From assembly GCA_950295325.1 (NCBI GenBank), contig OX485805.1, positions 19,455,501 through 19,519,500 of the forward strand: 64,000 nt of DNA. Direction: 5' to 3'. Below, piece after piece: positions 52,451 to 64,000 of the stretch. This stretch comes from Polytrichum commune (lineage: Eukaryota; Streptophyta; Polytrichopsida; Polytrichales; Polytrichaceae). The stretch's first letter is position 1. The number at the start of each line of letters is the position of its first letter. The translations under genes and the position numbers were made by a program. The notes under the pieces are model-generated. The model did not search any database. It was given only the letters and a program-made list of their open reading frames with translations, and was not told the DNA's origin.

Positions 52451-52685
52451 CTGACCCTGAACGGCATTGTTACCCACCATTGCCAGTTACCCACCATTGC
52501 CAGCCTCCTGATCGTCAACTGTCTCATGATTCATTTGTTACGGGTGAGGTACCATATAGTATATGCTGTAGGGATCTATATAAGCTGCCACAGTGATGAT
52601 GAACCCTGATCACACATATACGTATAATCAAGGCTCCATCTCATCAGACTCCTCTCGTGACCACTGCTTCAGTTGGGCATTTTAA

Positions 52686-52800
52686 AGCTGATTTTGTACC
52701 TCTGTCCAGTATCCAGGAGGTAGGTAAATGGTACCACTGGAGAAGGAGGCACATCTTCTTATTTCCTAGATATTGGGACAGAGGTGACAAACTTCAGGGC
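52686..52800. mobile_element. GTAGATG foldback element, further copy
   Basis: 'tacctctgtccagtatccaggaggtag', 'atggtaccactgg' and 'ttcctagatattgggacagaggtgacaaacttcaggg'. Confidence 0.6.
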
Positions 52801-53661
52801 CCCCGCAGTGTGACTGCTGGAATGCCAGCCTCCTGTTGAATCCTCATCAATTGTTAGGCTGTGGTACTACTGGGGGAAATCTGTAAGCTGATCTAGAACC
52901 CTTAACATATCTATTAACCGGGCCTTCATCCTCTCGTGACGACAGGCATAATGAAGCTACACTCATTATCCTTGTTAGTGAGGTAGTGCTAATAGTGCGC
53001 GTGCAAAAGTGTTGAAGATGATACTAAATTTCTTGTGTTATGACATTAGTGCCATCAGAAGGAGAAAGATTCAAGAAGCATTGTTCATCGCAGTATTTCA
53101 TCCTTGCATTATTCACTAACAAGCATGTGTTTGGACACAATCTTTTTAATCGATCTACAAGCACCATAGAGCACACATTAATTTCCTTGAAATGTATGGT
53201 AAATGAGCATGTATTCACGAATTTAGTATCGCTCGATAAAAATCTCAACCCTCACTAATTTTGAGACTTGGTAGATAGTTCGTGTTTCGGTGATTAGTAC
53301 CACACACACTTATTGGGATAATCAACATGGTTTACATACAATTCGGGCTCCATCGATCTCAAGACTCCGAGGCTCACTCCTCATGTGACAACTCGTGCCA
53401 TTGGGCATCATAATAAAGCCGATTAGCATTCTTGTCCGTGATTGCTGCTTTTAGCTACATTGTTTTGTCTGATTAGTGCAAGTTACCATTCGGAGTTACG
53501 TGTTGCTATAACTTTTTACCATCACCATCGTTTCTTACCAACTAAGTTATATCATATTTTTTGTTGTGCATACTAACTACCTATGTCATTTGGGGTAAAA
53601 AAATGATACTCTGAGTAAAATGTTATAGCAATGCACAAGTCCGAATGGTAACCCACACTAA
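52801..53661. other. Intergenic, no gene supported
   Basis: Overlapping frames of 72-74 codons on both strands at 53024-53258 resemble no family. Confidence 0.35.
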
Positions 53662-54144
53662 GGGCCACTTCACACATGAGACTGAGAGCCCATGACCAGT
53701 ACACTTCAAGCACTCTCATTGGTGGAAAAGGCGGAGCTGGTCCAAGTTCGCTTCACACTACGCTCAAGGGACCAACAGAGTATGTGAATGCAAAGATGGA
53801 TGTAAAGTCTACATGGATTCCCACATGGCATCGAATGGATCATGTTTCATGGTCACTTGGACTATTTTCAAAAACCACCTCTTGGAGGTAGGTCCAACAC
53901 AAAACCGGAAGACCATGGCACTCCAAACGCTCACAACCGTTGATTTATTCTATTTTATCATGCGTGAAGACCCGCATGAATAGAAACTCATTGAAATAGC
54001 TAGCATTTGGTTGAGGGCCCGATCACATATGACTTCACACTACATGATTCTGGAGGTGCATTGGGACGGCCTTTGGACACTTTCACTTGGGCTGTCACAA
54101 TTTCATGGTCACGTACGGCTCTTGGCTCGTGTGTGAAGTGGCCC
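53662..54144. mobile_element. PIF/Harbinger-like MITE, 483 bp, copy 2
   Basis: Left GGGCCACTTCACACATGAG then GAGCCCATGACCA; right end inverted GGGCCACTTCACACACGAG CC then GAGCCGTACGTGACCA. TAA is duplicated at 53659-53661 and 54145-54147. The ends match the 24872 copy and the 56313 fragment. Confidence 0.85.
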
Positions 54145-54410
54145 TAATTGGACAAAACGGTGCAGCAGTGGCGGTGGCGGCGGTGCACTGGGTGGCCATA
54201 TATGCAACAAGAATGTGAGTTCAATCAGCAGGATGAAACTGTTGACTTGTGTACTTACCACAAACCATGCGGCCGGCTACCAGGCTAATTATAAAAAGTG
54301 GGGATCCAGCAATGCAAATGCGGTTAGCGTGTCCCGATGCGGCTGCATGCGCATGAAGCATTCCCATGCCTTGCCCACGAAGCATGCGACAGTACTCCTT
54401 ATTGTGTCAC

Positions 54411-54890
54411 GGTTTGTGATCTACCTAGCTGCTCATCACCAAGCCTCATAACGACAGTAATTCCCAAGAACTCACGTTGATTTCGTTATGAAGAATAGTG
54501 TCGGCCATGTTAATCTTCAACCCACGCCGAAATTCAAGTTCTGAAATTAGTTTGGGCCACATTGATTGTTTTCTAGGAGATTAGTTTCAATTAGGCGATT
54601 GTCTTCTTCCTTGAACTCGTACTCGAGGTGTTCATGGTTTGTGATCTACCTAGCTTAGCTGCTCACGAGCCTCGTAACTACACTACAATTACATTGTCGG
54701 TGGGGGCCATAGTAATTCCCAAGAACTCGCGTTGATTCCATTATGAAGAATAGTGTTGGCCATGTTAATTTTCAACCCACACCGAAATTTCTAGTTTTAA
54801 AATTTGTGTGGGCCATAGCGATTGTTTTCTAGGAGATTAATTTGGATCATTGCCTTTTTTCCTTGAACTCTTACTCAAGGTGTTTATGGT
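54411..54890. repeat. Diverged tandem duplication, ~225-250 bp units
   Basis: Unit 1 starts at 54411 'ggtttgtgatctacctagc', unit 2 at 54636 with the same words. Both continue with 'taattcccaagaactc.cgttgatt', 'tatgaagaatagtgt.ggccatgtta', 'gattgttttctaggagatta' and 'ccttgaactc.tactc.aggtgtt'. Confidence 0.85.
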
Positions 54891-55200
54891 CAACATTCTT
54901 CAAGAGGACTCTAGTGAATTTGACCCAGGGTCTTGAGCCAACACTATTTTCAAACTAACTAGACAAATGGTGTGGTACACACTTGATAAACATGCGGACA
55001 TTATTCAATTCGTTTTCCATGTTCCCCAACTTCTATCGATTACACGGCGAAAGTTGTGTTGCATTAGCAAATCTACGATGAAACATCAACAGAACTTGGA
55101 CCTCCCTCGATTTAGTTATGGTTTTTGGAAGGGCATGGTTTTGATTCTTTTGATTGAATACATAGCTCCTCCCAATTGTGTTCACTATCGAGTGACGAGT

Positions 55201-55410
55201 GCACTAAATATGATATTCAGTGTCACTTACTATTTATAATTACACAATGGTATATCTATTTACTGCATATCTTGTATTTTATCAACAAATGTTAAATTTG
55301 TTGTTTGGACATTACAAAACACTAACAACTTTACTTAGTAAAAAATACATCAATAGTAAAAAATAGTATAGCATTGTCTAAATCCAAATAGTAAGTGATA
55401 TTTAGTATAG
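55201..55410. mobile_element. CACTA-like MITE, ~210 bp
   Basis: Left GCACTAAATATGATATTCAG TGTCACTTACTATTTATAAT; the right end 'aatagtaagtgatatttagtatag' is inverse. Interior 'aaatgttaaatttgttgtttggacatt' matches the copies at 56647 and 61411. Confidence 0.75.
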
Positions 55411-55489
55411 TTAATGAGATTCAAAGACGTAGTCAAGTCTCATTCAACACCCATCTTTATGGTGTTCATTCTTTGATCCTCACCTAACC

Positions 55490-55985
55490 ACAACACACCA
55501 GTCAGTGCCCGGGAAGGTTTTGGGCATAGTCAGTCAAGATCCTAATGATTCTAAGTCCAGCTAGTTACATGTGGACATTTTCTGGTTTTGCTTCATTCAT
55601 TTGAGGTATATTCTTCTATAGATTCATCTAAAATGATTGGTAATTCTGCTGAAGTCTCCAACTTCAACTGGTTACTTTTCAAACTCAACCGGTTCATCTG
55701 TAAGTAACCGCCGGTTCGTCCCGGACATAGACACCAATCATGCATAAGCAGTGATCAGGGAGATTTTTGGGCATAACCGGTTGAGACCCTAATGTTTGCA
55801 AGTCCAACCGGTTACATGTTGACATCCTCCGGTTTTCCTTTATTAAATTGGGGTATATTCTCCTATAGATTCCTCTAAAGTGATCGGTAATCTTCCTGCA
55901 GTCTTGAACTTCAACTGGTTATTTCTCAAACTCAACCGGTGCATTTATAACTAACTGCCGGATCTCCCCGATCATTGTACCTAAG
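55490..55985 (+). repeat. CCGGTT repeat family, copies 3 and 4 in tandem
   Basis: 55490-55735 and 55740-55985 each run 'gtgcccgggaaggttttgggcat' or 'gatcagggagatttttgggcat', 'aagtcca.c.ggttacatg', 'ggtatattct.ctatagattc', 'aacttcaactggtta.tt' and 'caaactcaaccggt'. The two are about as diverged from each other as from copy 1. Confidence 0.8.
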
Positions 55986-56312
55986 TATCTGATTAGGTAA
56001 AGTAGTTGAATAACACCCACATACCTTAGGACAACTTTAGTGTACTAACCTAACGAATTGCCTGCTTCCCAACACTCTGATGAGGAGTACTACTGCAGGT
56101 GATGCGATTTCCTTATCTGAAAGCAGGTTCTTGATATGCTCAATTAATATTGTTATAAGATATAGACCGGTAAGTCAACCCATGCCACTGCAAGCTGCAC
56201 ATGCACATGTATCTAATGCGATATGTATATGTATATATACCTTCTCCTCCTTCACCAACCGTTAGAAGGTGTGCTTCCAATGCTTACTTAGATTTCTTGA
56301 GCTCCATGGTCA

Positions 56313-56362
56313 GGGCCACTTCACACACGAGACTGCAGGCCCGTGACCATTGCATTCTAAGA
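56313..56362 (+). mobile_element. PIF/Harbinger-like MITE, left-end fragment
   Basis: GGGCCACTTCACACACGAGA CTG then GGCCCGTGACCATTGCATTC, matching the left end of the 53662 element. No inverted right end found nearby. Confidence 0.55.
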
Positions 56363-56646
56363 TCTGTTAGAAGTCGGAAAAGGCACACTAGAAGGTGAAG
56401 GTCTAAGGGCCCAAAGAAATCATCATGGGAAGAGTTGGCAATGTGCCTTATACTGCTATGAGGCTAGATGTCTTGCTCTTTGAGCTTTTCTCTGTCAATC
56501 ACACAATCGAATACCTTATGTTGATTGGGTATGTCTCTACTTAGATTCAATTCCACGCCATCTTTTAACATTTCCAACAAATCACATGATGACATGTGGA
56601 ATGGAGAAGGGGGGGGGGAACAACCAATCTTTCCAAGATAAAGATG

Positions 56647-56871
56647 CTACACTAAATATGATTGTCTTTAGTGTCACATAGTATTTGGAATTAGCAATGC
56701 TATAATTATGTATGGTATATCTCATTTTTTGCGAACAAGAGTTGAATTGGTTGTTTTGACATTGTAGAACATTAACATCTTTACTTGGTAGAAATATATA
56801 TTAATGGTAAAAAGATATAATATTGTGTAACTCTGAATAGTAAGTGACACTAACTACAATATTTAGTGTTG
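56647..56871. mobile_element. CACTA-like MITE, 225 bp
   Basis: Left CTACACTAAATATGATTGTC TTTAGTGTCACATAGTATTT; right inverse 'gaatagtaagtgacac' to 'caatatttagtgttg'. Interior 'gttgaattggttgttttgacattgtagaac' is shared with 61411. Confidence 0.8.
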
Positions 56872-57284
56872 TCAAATCATCCCCCCACCCAACATGAAGA
56901 TTCTCCATGTGGTTTGGAGAGCACGACATCCAAACTTGCTTGCATGGCCAAAGCTAGACGCCCACCTATTTGAGTTGCCCCCCTACCATTAGTACCCAAA
57001 GTGAAGACGTAGACAATTCTATCATAACATGTAGGTTTGTTTTTGTACAATTTGATCCCAATTTAAGCATCAGAGGTCACCCCGTTTTAGTCGAGAGAGG
57101 CACCCTTCAGATGAATAAACCACAAACCTATGGGGATCGTGTTTCAACTATGACTCCTTCACCTTGGCGATAGTGGTGGGGGCCCAACTCAAAGAGGCGG
57201 GTGTCTAGCTTGGCTTGGTTGCATGGCTTCTTCTTCCTCTACTCAAGGAAGTAATAAGTTTCACCACTATATGGGGAGAATTTG

Positions 57285-57970
57285 ATCATAATCCGTCCAA
57301 ATCTAATGTTTCCAAGTCCAACCGGTTACATGTTCTAATCTTGCGGTTTTTCATTATTAATTTGAGGTATATTCCATAGATTCCTCTAAATTGATCAGTA
57401 ATTTTCATGAAGTCTACACCATTCATGATCATTAGTGTCACATGCATAATAGTGTCATTTATCCTATTTTGAGAAGTATTCTAGGTTACACTAATGATCA
57501 ACAATTTCACCATAAGTGTCACCTCATGACACTTGGCGTTCAAGTGCGATTACCAGTATCTTGGCATGAGTATGTTCAAAGGACTTATGAGGTGCATGCC
57601 TATGTTACACAATGGTCTACAAGTTGATTAAAGCGTACATAAATGACACTTGCCATTAGTATGCTCCAAAATATCTTCCCCTTGCAAACTAAAACGCAAG
57701 ACTATTGTCTAAAGTATCCCAATGTGCTACTCTAAATGCCATAATGTAGATTTTTTTTTCACTTACAAAGTTACTTATGTTGACAAATGGAATCATATTG
57801 GCAATTAGTGGGCGTGACTCTTTGAGACCTCTAGGCATCTAGTTTACGACCTTCGTAGATAATGTATGTGACACTAAATACCATAAGCAATGTAGTGCTC
57901 CAACTAATTATTTCTCAAACTCAACCAACTCATTTGTAACTTGCTGGTCAATTTTCCCCAACCATTGCCT
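57285..57970 (+). repeat. CCGGTT repeat family, copy 5, split by a MITE
   Basis: The left part, 57285-57413, ends 'attttcatgaagtc'. The right part, 57898-57970, resumes 'caactaattatttctcaaactcaacc'. In the other copies these are separated only by about ten bases ('ttgaactt'), which shows where the MITE went in. Confidence 0.78.
57414..57897. mobile_element. CACTA-like MITE, 484 bp, nested in the CCGGTT repeat
   Basis: Left CTACACCATTCATGATCATT AGTGTCACATGC; right end inverted CACTACATTGCTTATGGTAT TTAGTGTCACATAC. It is longer than the 225-bp copies, so a subfamily of its own. No protein recognised inside. Confidence 0.7.
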
Positions 57971-60900
57971 TCTGTTGTTTTTTTCTCTTCTCAATTTGGC
58001 AAAAAATTATAGAGTTTTAAAAGCCTCTTGGGTTGGGCACGTGGCCTACATTTGTTGCCCTATGATTTTTTTTAGCCATCAGGAAGGTAGGGTAGCCGGG
58101 TGAGCAACTGCACAACACATTACAAAAGTGAATATTGCCAAGGCAAAGCACCACGCAGTTTAGCTTTTTTTTTGTACTTTTTATTGTTTTAACCCAATTC
58201 CTTCAAGGATTGCCTAGGTAGTGGAAGCCCAGGCCATGTGCCCATCCCTTTTAAGTCGTTTGAGAAAGACAAGGAGGGGGAATTGGGTTGGCCGGATTGT
58301 GACTCGTGGACCCCACCCGGCCTAGTGAATAACCAACTCCATAACAAATAAGACAACTCTTTGGCCTACCCAAGGGCCCTCATGAGGTGAACCGGGCCCA
58401 AAGGTTTGAGAAAAAGTCCCGACGTGGGTGTCAATTGCCGCCTTTGCACACGCCCTCCCACATTTAAGAATTATGTAGAGGTGGGCATTTGTGAGGAGCG
58501 AACATGAGTCATATGATAACATGCTCTATGGATGTCATTTTACTAAGAGCATTCATGGGCACTTAGTTACCAATGTTTACTACATTGCCTTAAGTTTTGG
58601 GTCTCATGGTATACTCTACACTCCATAATATCATGTTTTTGGCAACCCAAAGTGCTCATGATATTAAGAAATTTTGTAGTGTTAAGATGGATGCACAATA
58701 AAAAGAGATTTGGTGTAGCATGTGACATTATGGAATACACAAAGTCAACATTGCAATAATGACAATAACTACAATGAAAACAACGTGATGCGTGCGAGTG
58801 TGTGGTTTAAATTCTTTAATGGTTTATTTCAATGTCAAAACCAATGATATATGAAAGGAAAACGCGATAACGTGGAGTGAAATTTAAACTGGGAACACGG
58901 GGAGGTCACTTCATTGTCAAGTTGACACCACGTGCGGACAAAGTTTGCTACCCCTATATTACATGCCATGTATAATTTTAAAATTTATGAAATTTTTTCT
59001 ACATATACATAACCATTGATAGTATCTTTTTTATACTTTTTTGAAATTTTCAGTCATCTTTATTTTTTTAGTAATTTTTTTAGTTCAATTCTGTGTCATT
59101 CTAGTTAGAAATGGTATGTTTTATGAAAAAAACAAATCATCAGATTTAGTTACCACTTTTGACTATGTCATAGGTACTGTGTATATCTACTCATGAAAAA
59201 CATTTGATAAAATTTTGACCCATTTTGGTGGTGCAACTTACCAAAAGAAGATTTTTTTTGGTCGCACGTGGTGTTCAACTTGACAATGGAGTGATCTACC
59301 CGTGACTGGGAACTTCCATTCCCTAGGGTTTCGGGATATAAGGAGAAGGTTGATATTATGGAGTTTAGAGTGTAATCGGAAGAGGAAGTCAATGCGTTGT
59401 CTAAGCATGTCGTTCGTGCACATCGTATGAATAAACTAAATATCTAAACGTGTTGATTGCAAGTTGTGTCCCAAATGGATCCCATGCTCTCACGATTAAA
59501 CTATGTCCATGTGAGACAAGAGTCTTGTATGGGTTTGGAGAATGACAATGTTTTATTAGTCTTATGATAAGTACATATATTCCTTTCAATGTAACATGAT
59601 CAAGATTCTCACATTGGATAGGGCGGTTAACATTCCATCGATCATCCCATCATATTGGATGGAATAGATGTCACGGGTGACAAGACATGGACATAATACA
59701 TCGTACTTTTGTAGATTTTTTATCCAACTCATCAACTTTACCTCGGGGGTTCACTCCCTCTTATATTTTGCATACACGTGCGTTCGGGACCTATTTATTG
59801 GGGGGGTCATTTACCTTGCAGAAAAGATTATAAGATGATGGTATTTTACATGTAAAAAGCCTGAAAATATTATATGTGATGGTATTTTACATGTAAACAT
59901 GTTTCATTATTTTAAAATCCCCTTTTACATGTACATTTTTTCCAAAATTTATCTACAATAAATATATTGGACCCTATTTTTTATCACACGTTGTTCTACG
60001 ATTTTCGCCAATGAACCCCCCGATAATTTTACCAATCAATCGGTCGATTTTCACCGGTTCACTTGAAAATTCAGGTTGGCTTTACTAGTGGATTATTATC
60101 ATCATAACTACTATTATTGCAATTTGATTGGGAGATAAAGCCAAGGTTATTCTTATTTATTCAAAAAATCTTATATATATATATATAGAGAGAGAGAAGA
60201 TAATGAATTTGATTACTTAAAATGTTTATATTTGTATTATTCAAATCTTACCTATGATGTGAGTTTTCATTGGTGGTTCCATTCATACAATGTGCTTTCA
60301 TGTAATTTATGGACTCACTTTGGCATTCAATTTACTTTAACCTTTGTTGTGACACTAATTGGGAACATCCTAGTACGTAGTGCAACCTATACACAAATTC
60401 AATATAGGGTAAGTGACACTATCAAGATGGTGACAGTGAATACCGTAAATAGTGTAGGCAACAACTAAGTAGGAGGTTCTAACATATACATTATGGTACC
60501 TACTTATCAAGAAACATGATGAATTAGTGCAATAAAATAATGAGTTAGGATTAATGTTTGGTATTAAAATTGATATTACTCAAATTTTCATACTATAATA
60601 ATGAAATACATTATGCACTAGAAGACTGTCATGATGATGTCATTTCTTTAATGAAGTTTCCATGAAATTCATTTAAATCTAAATTTATTATGAAATAATT
60701 GTAAGAGTCACACTAGCATTTAGGTTAGAAGATAACAAAGCTCACTAGATCCATGATTTCTTAAATATTGTGACCTTCAAATTTATGTGCATCGCACAAA
60801 ACGCCAACAAATAAGGAGTAATGTGAAAGCATGTGTTGAGAGGCGCTTTGAAACTCGTATTTGTTTCTCCAAAGGCCTTTACAGATGGAGAGAGGGAATT

Positions 60901-61410
60901 ATTGCATACAAGCGTACCTCTCATTCATGCAATATGAAAGCCTTGAAATACTATGCAACTCAAATGTTACTACTACATAGTATTTTATTTTAGTCTATGA
61001 CATCAAAAGTAACTTAATGACCGAATTAGTCAGTCCGAGTCATTGGAGATAAATCGGCAGCAACCCTATAGTGGGTCAAGTTTTGATGTTGGATGGATGA
61101 GAGGTATGCTCGTGCATGATATCTTCCTCTTTCTTTTACATATTTGGCTTGGGACTTGTGGTTTCTACGTAAACTCATCCACTGTGGATGAAGAAGCTTG
61201 AGTTTAAAAACCCCCTACAAGATTGAGGGTTGATTCATTCCGATTCCACTCCACTGATTTTACAACCTTAGACAAATTCAAAGTTTTCTGACTTTATTTC
61301 CGGTGTCAAATCGTCTTAAAATGGTCATTCACGGATTGTAATTAAGTTCGTTGCATTTACACCTTCGCAATGGATGAGTTTACGAATCCCTAGCCTACAG
61401 ATTTGGCCAA
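57971..61410. other. Intergenic AT-rich DNA, no gene supported
   Basis: A (TA)n-(GA)n microsatellite at about 60172-60197, several T and A tracts, and a possible worn CACTA-like end near 60410-60460 ('gtaagtgacacta', 'aataccgtaaatagtgtag'). No host coding signal. Confidence 0.35.
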
Positions 61411-61635
61411 CTACAACGTTTATGGTGTTTAGTGCCACTCACTATTTGAAGTTGCATTGTGCTATAATGTTTTGCTATGGATCTCATTGTTTATCAACAA
61501 ACGCCAAATTGGTTGTTTGGACACTATGTAACAATAGCATCTTCACTTGATAAAAATTTACATGAATAATACAATGTTATACAAATGCGTAACTCCCAAT
61601 ACTAAGTGACACTAAACACCATAAACGGTGTAGTG
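61411..61635. mobile_element. CACTA-like MITE, 225 bp, next to the LINE 3' end
   Basis: Left CTACAACGTTTATGGTGTTT AGTGCCACTCACTATT; right inverted CACTACACCGTTTATGGTGT TTAGTGTCACTTAGTATT. The right terminus begins with CACTA itself. Same length as the 56647 copy. Confidence 0.82.
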
Positions 61636-61639
61636 AGGA

Positions 61640-64000
61640 TCCGAGATTCCAAATTAGTCTTTTAGAACCCATTCTATTTTTTTAATCAGCTGGAGTTGCT
61701 GGTAAGTACTACCCACATGCATTTGCCACAATTGAACCATTCGAGATATCTTTGTCCTATCAAGTCACTCCCAATCACGCTAAACTTATATTGAAGTCCA
61801 CTCAAGAGCTTAAGAATATCCTTCTCACATGCATGAGCTGCATGAACTTGATCTTCTATCAGGTTTTCAAACTTCAACAATTTAGCATTGACTATCTGAC
61901 ATCGAATTATAGTCTCATGTGGACAACATTTTGTGCAACGAAATGAAAAAAAAATTGATTTTAAGGTTCGGGAAGCTAAAAGGCTTATGGGACTAAAAGT
62001 GTACAAGGATGGGTGGCAAACTCGCTAATTTCTTAGGGTTGCAGTGCGTGGTAGTTACTGTGAGATAGAGGCTGATATTGATTGGAAGGTCCAATCGAAA
62101 GGAAGACTTGAGACTCCCTAATACTACGTTTCCAAACATCGATTGAAACTTATCTCCAATGGAGTTATAGAGGAGACGCCTCAACACAAAGTATGCCTCG
62201 TGTCAACTACAATATAAGAGCAATAGTGGCATAGCCTATAATCTCTAGAGATAGGGATAGTCAACCAATGTCCAGTTCCCATCGCAAGTCTACAATTTGA
62301 GGTGTAGTTTGTAGCCATGACCTTGTGATATGGTGGTGTCAATGGTTGCTTCAAGTACAATTCACATTCGTATTTGAGAAAATCCTTGAGGTGGAGGTAA
62401 TATAGTTTCGTCCTCACAAGATGGAACTAGTTCCACTCGTTAGCAAGAAAAGCCTCCTTGAGATCATCAAAATGTGATTTCTGACGGTGTTCGCTTGTCG
62501 TGGGTTTCCCAATGAGATAAACCTCATGATGCCTTTCATGTGGTTGTCAATTTGTGCAAGTTGTCAAATCCTTGTTCGGCAAGGTGTCAAGAAAGTGAGG
62601 TTGCTTGACTGACTAACCAAGAGGAGGGTAGGGGGAGGGTAGGTGGGCAAGTTGTAGTTGAAAACATATAGTTAGCTTAAGAGCGCATACTGTCATGGGA
62701 AGTTCTCCAAATTCAGCCAGCAAAATATGGTAGGTTGTCAAAGAACGCACTTTGACTTGAGACATCAAATGTATCTTTATGCCCTTTTTCTAAAAACCTT
62801 TCATTGAGAGCTTTCCAAATCACCTCACCAAACTCAATGTCATGGGTGAAAGTTGGAAGCACCAAAGCCTCGAATTGATGAGATTGGGGTTCTCAACATG
62901 TGACTCCCACTATTGTTTCTTTCGCGCAAGGTGGCCATCAAGGCTCTCATACCTGCAATTTGTCATTTTTTACTTGATGGCTCAAAGTAACCATGTGCAT
63001 AGAAATCAATCCCAAGGTATTTGTATTCATGGATTATAACAATTTGGTCCTTGCTTAGGTAAAACGCCTCTTGGTTTAATGTCCTTTTGTTGTGGCCAAA
63101 GATCATGATTATGGTCGTAGATAGCTTGACAGTAGGGCTAGAGGAAGTGCAAACCTCATAAAGCTTGTTCACAATTCTTTGTAAGCATGCTCATGATTTA
63201 GAGAGCAGAACAACATTGTCATCATAAAGAAAAATGGTGACCACTGTGTTAAATGAGCACGGAGAGTCCCCATTGATCTTGTCCAAACATGTTTTAAGTT
63301 CATTAATATACAAGGTGCATATTGTGGGGGAAGGGGGACACCCCTGTTAACACCATTGTCAAACATTACTTCACCATGTGTATCACTGTCGATTCGCACT
63401 TTTGCACATATGGTGGTTTAAATGGCGTGAACAACTTGTTGTAAGTGAAGTGGTGTGCCTAATCGTTGGAGGCGTTCTCAAAGCTTGTCATGTGCAAACT
63501 ATATCAAAAAAATTTTGAAATGAACAAAAGAGGAACATAGACATCAACTTGCAAATACTTCTTATTTCATTAAAGTACATAATGTAAGGGTATGGTCCAA
63601 AGTAGATCTATCTTCCTTAAACGCTTATTTTCCTCTTGCTATGACCCCTTTCAATTTCGCCCATCAACAAATTACCCCCCCACCCAAAATAGAGCCATAA
63701 AGTGTGTTGTATACTATGCCTAGCATTACGGTCCTTCAAGTTCCCCCATGGAGTTTCTTTCGCCAAATTTAAAGGTCATTTCAATCATGTTGGTAGTCCA
63801 CAAGCCTAAAAAACTCTCTTTGGCCACTAAACTAAATAACTTCGTGATGGAATGAGCCCATGGGCTTACTAAGAACTTGCTTTAAAGGCGTAACGACTTC
63901 TTTAATTCTCCAAGGAGTTTCATTAATCGCACACGTTTTCTTATTCTTCCATGCTATTAACACGAACTCCATTTGCCCATGTTCCCGAGTCATAGGGCCT
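61640..64000 (-). mobile_element. Decayed LINE (non-LTR retrotransposon), reverse transcriptase and C-terminal part; 5' end off the right edge
   Basis: Minus-strand fragments in several frames follow LINE order. 'AHDKL' and 'ERLQRLGTPLHLQQVVHAI' then 'TTICAKVRIDSDTHGEVMFD' and GVNRGVPLPP (the GV.QG.PLSP motif) lie at about 63500-63320. FLYDDNVVLLSKS (the F.YADD box) is near 63200-63235. NKLYEVCTSSSPTVKLSTT and the HEYKYLGIDF block follow at 63170-62970. The post-RT cysteine-containing region is at 62417-62181 (RLCHYCSY). A C-terminal frame ends at 61686. The box reads YDDN instead of YADD, and stops and frameshifts are frequent, so it is dead. Clade not settled; RTE- or L1-like. Part 5' of the RT lies beyond 64000. 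Confidence 0.8.

Noticed and set aside
53024-53258. Antisense pair of 72-74-codon frames
   Set aside because: No family resemblance and no splice context.

Overview
This window is nuclear DNA of a land plant. It carries five spliced protein genes with GT-AG introns, a telo-box promoter on a ribosomal protein gene, plant-type PHO1 and aspartyl-protease families, and introns loaded with small DNA transposons. Repeat-filled introns and many MITEs suggest a seedless plant (lycophyte, fern or bryophyte), but that placement is inference; nothing here fixes the species.

Layout. 1-3184 (minus): 5' part of a 3-ketodihydrosphingosine reductase (TSC10/KDSR) gene whose 3' end lies off the left edge. Its first intron is a tandem array invaded by MITEs. 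4871-6101 (minus): a four-exon membrane-anchored or secreted thioredoxin-domain gene with a CPHC active site. 6395-9246 (minus): a three-exon gene of unknown function encoding a low-complexity protein with a C-terminal membrane anchor. 12774-23162 (minus): a ten-exon pepsin-like aspartyl protease with signal peptide, two catalytic Asp motifs and a Ser/Thr/Pro-rich, probably GPI-anchored tail. 23.6-35.5 kb: no host gene, only repeats, PIF/Harbinger and CACTA-like MITEs, a 145-bp triplicate and a Tc1-type transposase fossil. 35762-37639 (plus): a complete six-exon uS11 (RPS14) gene. 38785-39422: a pogo-like element with TA target duplication and the transposase C-terminus. 40432-50438 (minus): a complete thirteen-exon PHO1-type SPX-EXS phosphate exporter gene with a duplicated promoter. 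51.4-64 kb: intergenic DNA of MITEs, dispersed repeats and, at the right edge, a decayed LINE running off the window.

The genes are unrelated housekeeping or membrane functions (sphingolipid synthesis, redox folding, proteolysis, translation, phosphate export) and are not an operon or cluster. The most informative structure is in the repeats: several MITE families can be defined from copies within the window, with target duplications, nested insertions and tandem duplications that give relative ages. All exon models were built by eye from splice signals, phase agreement and family similarity.
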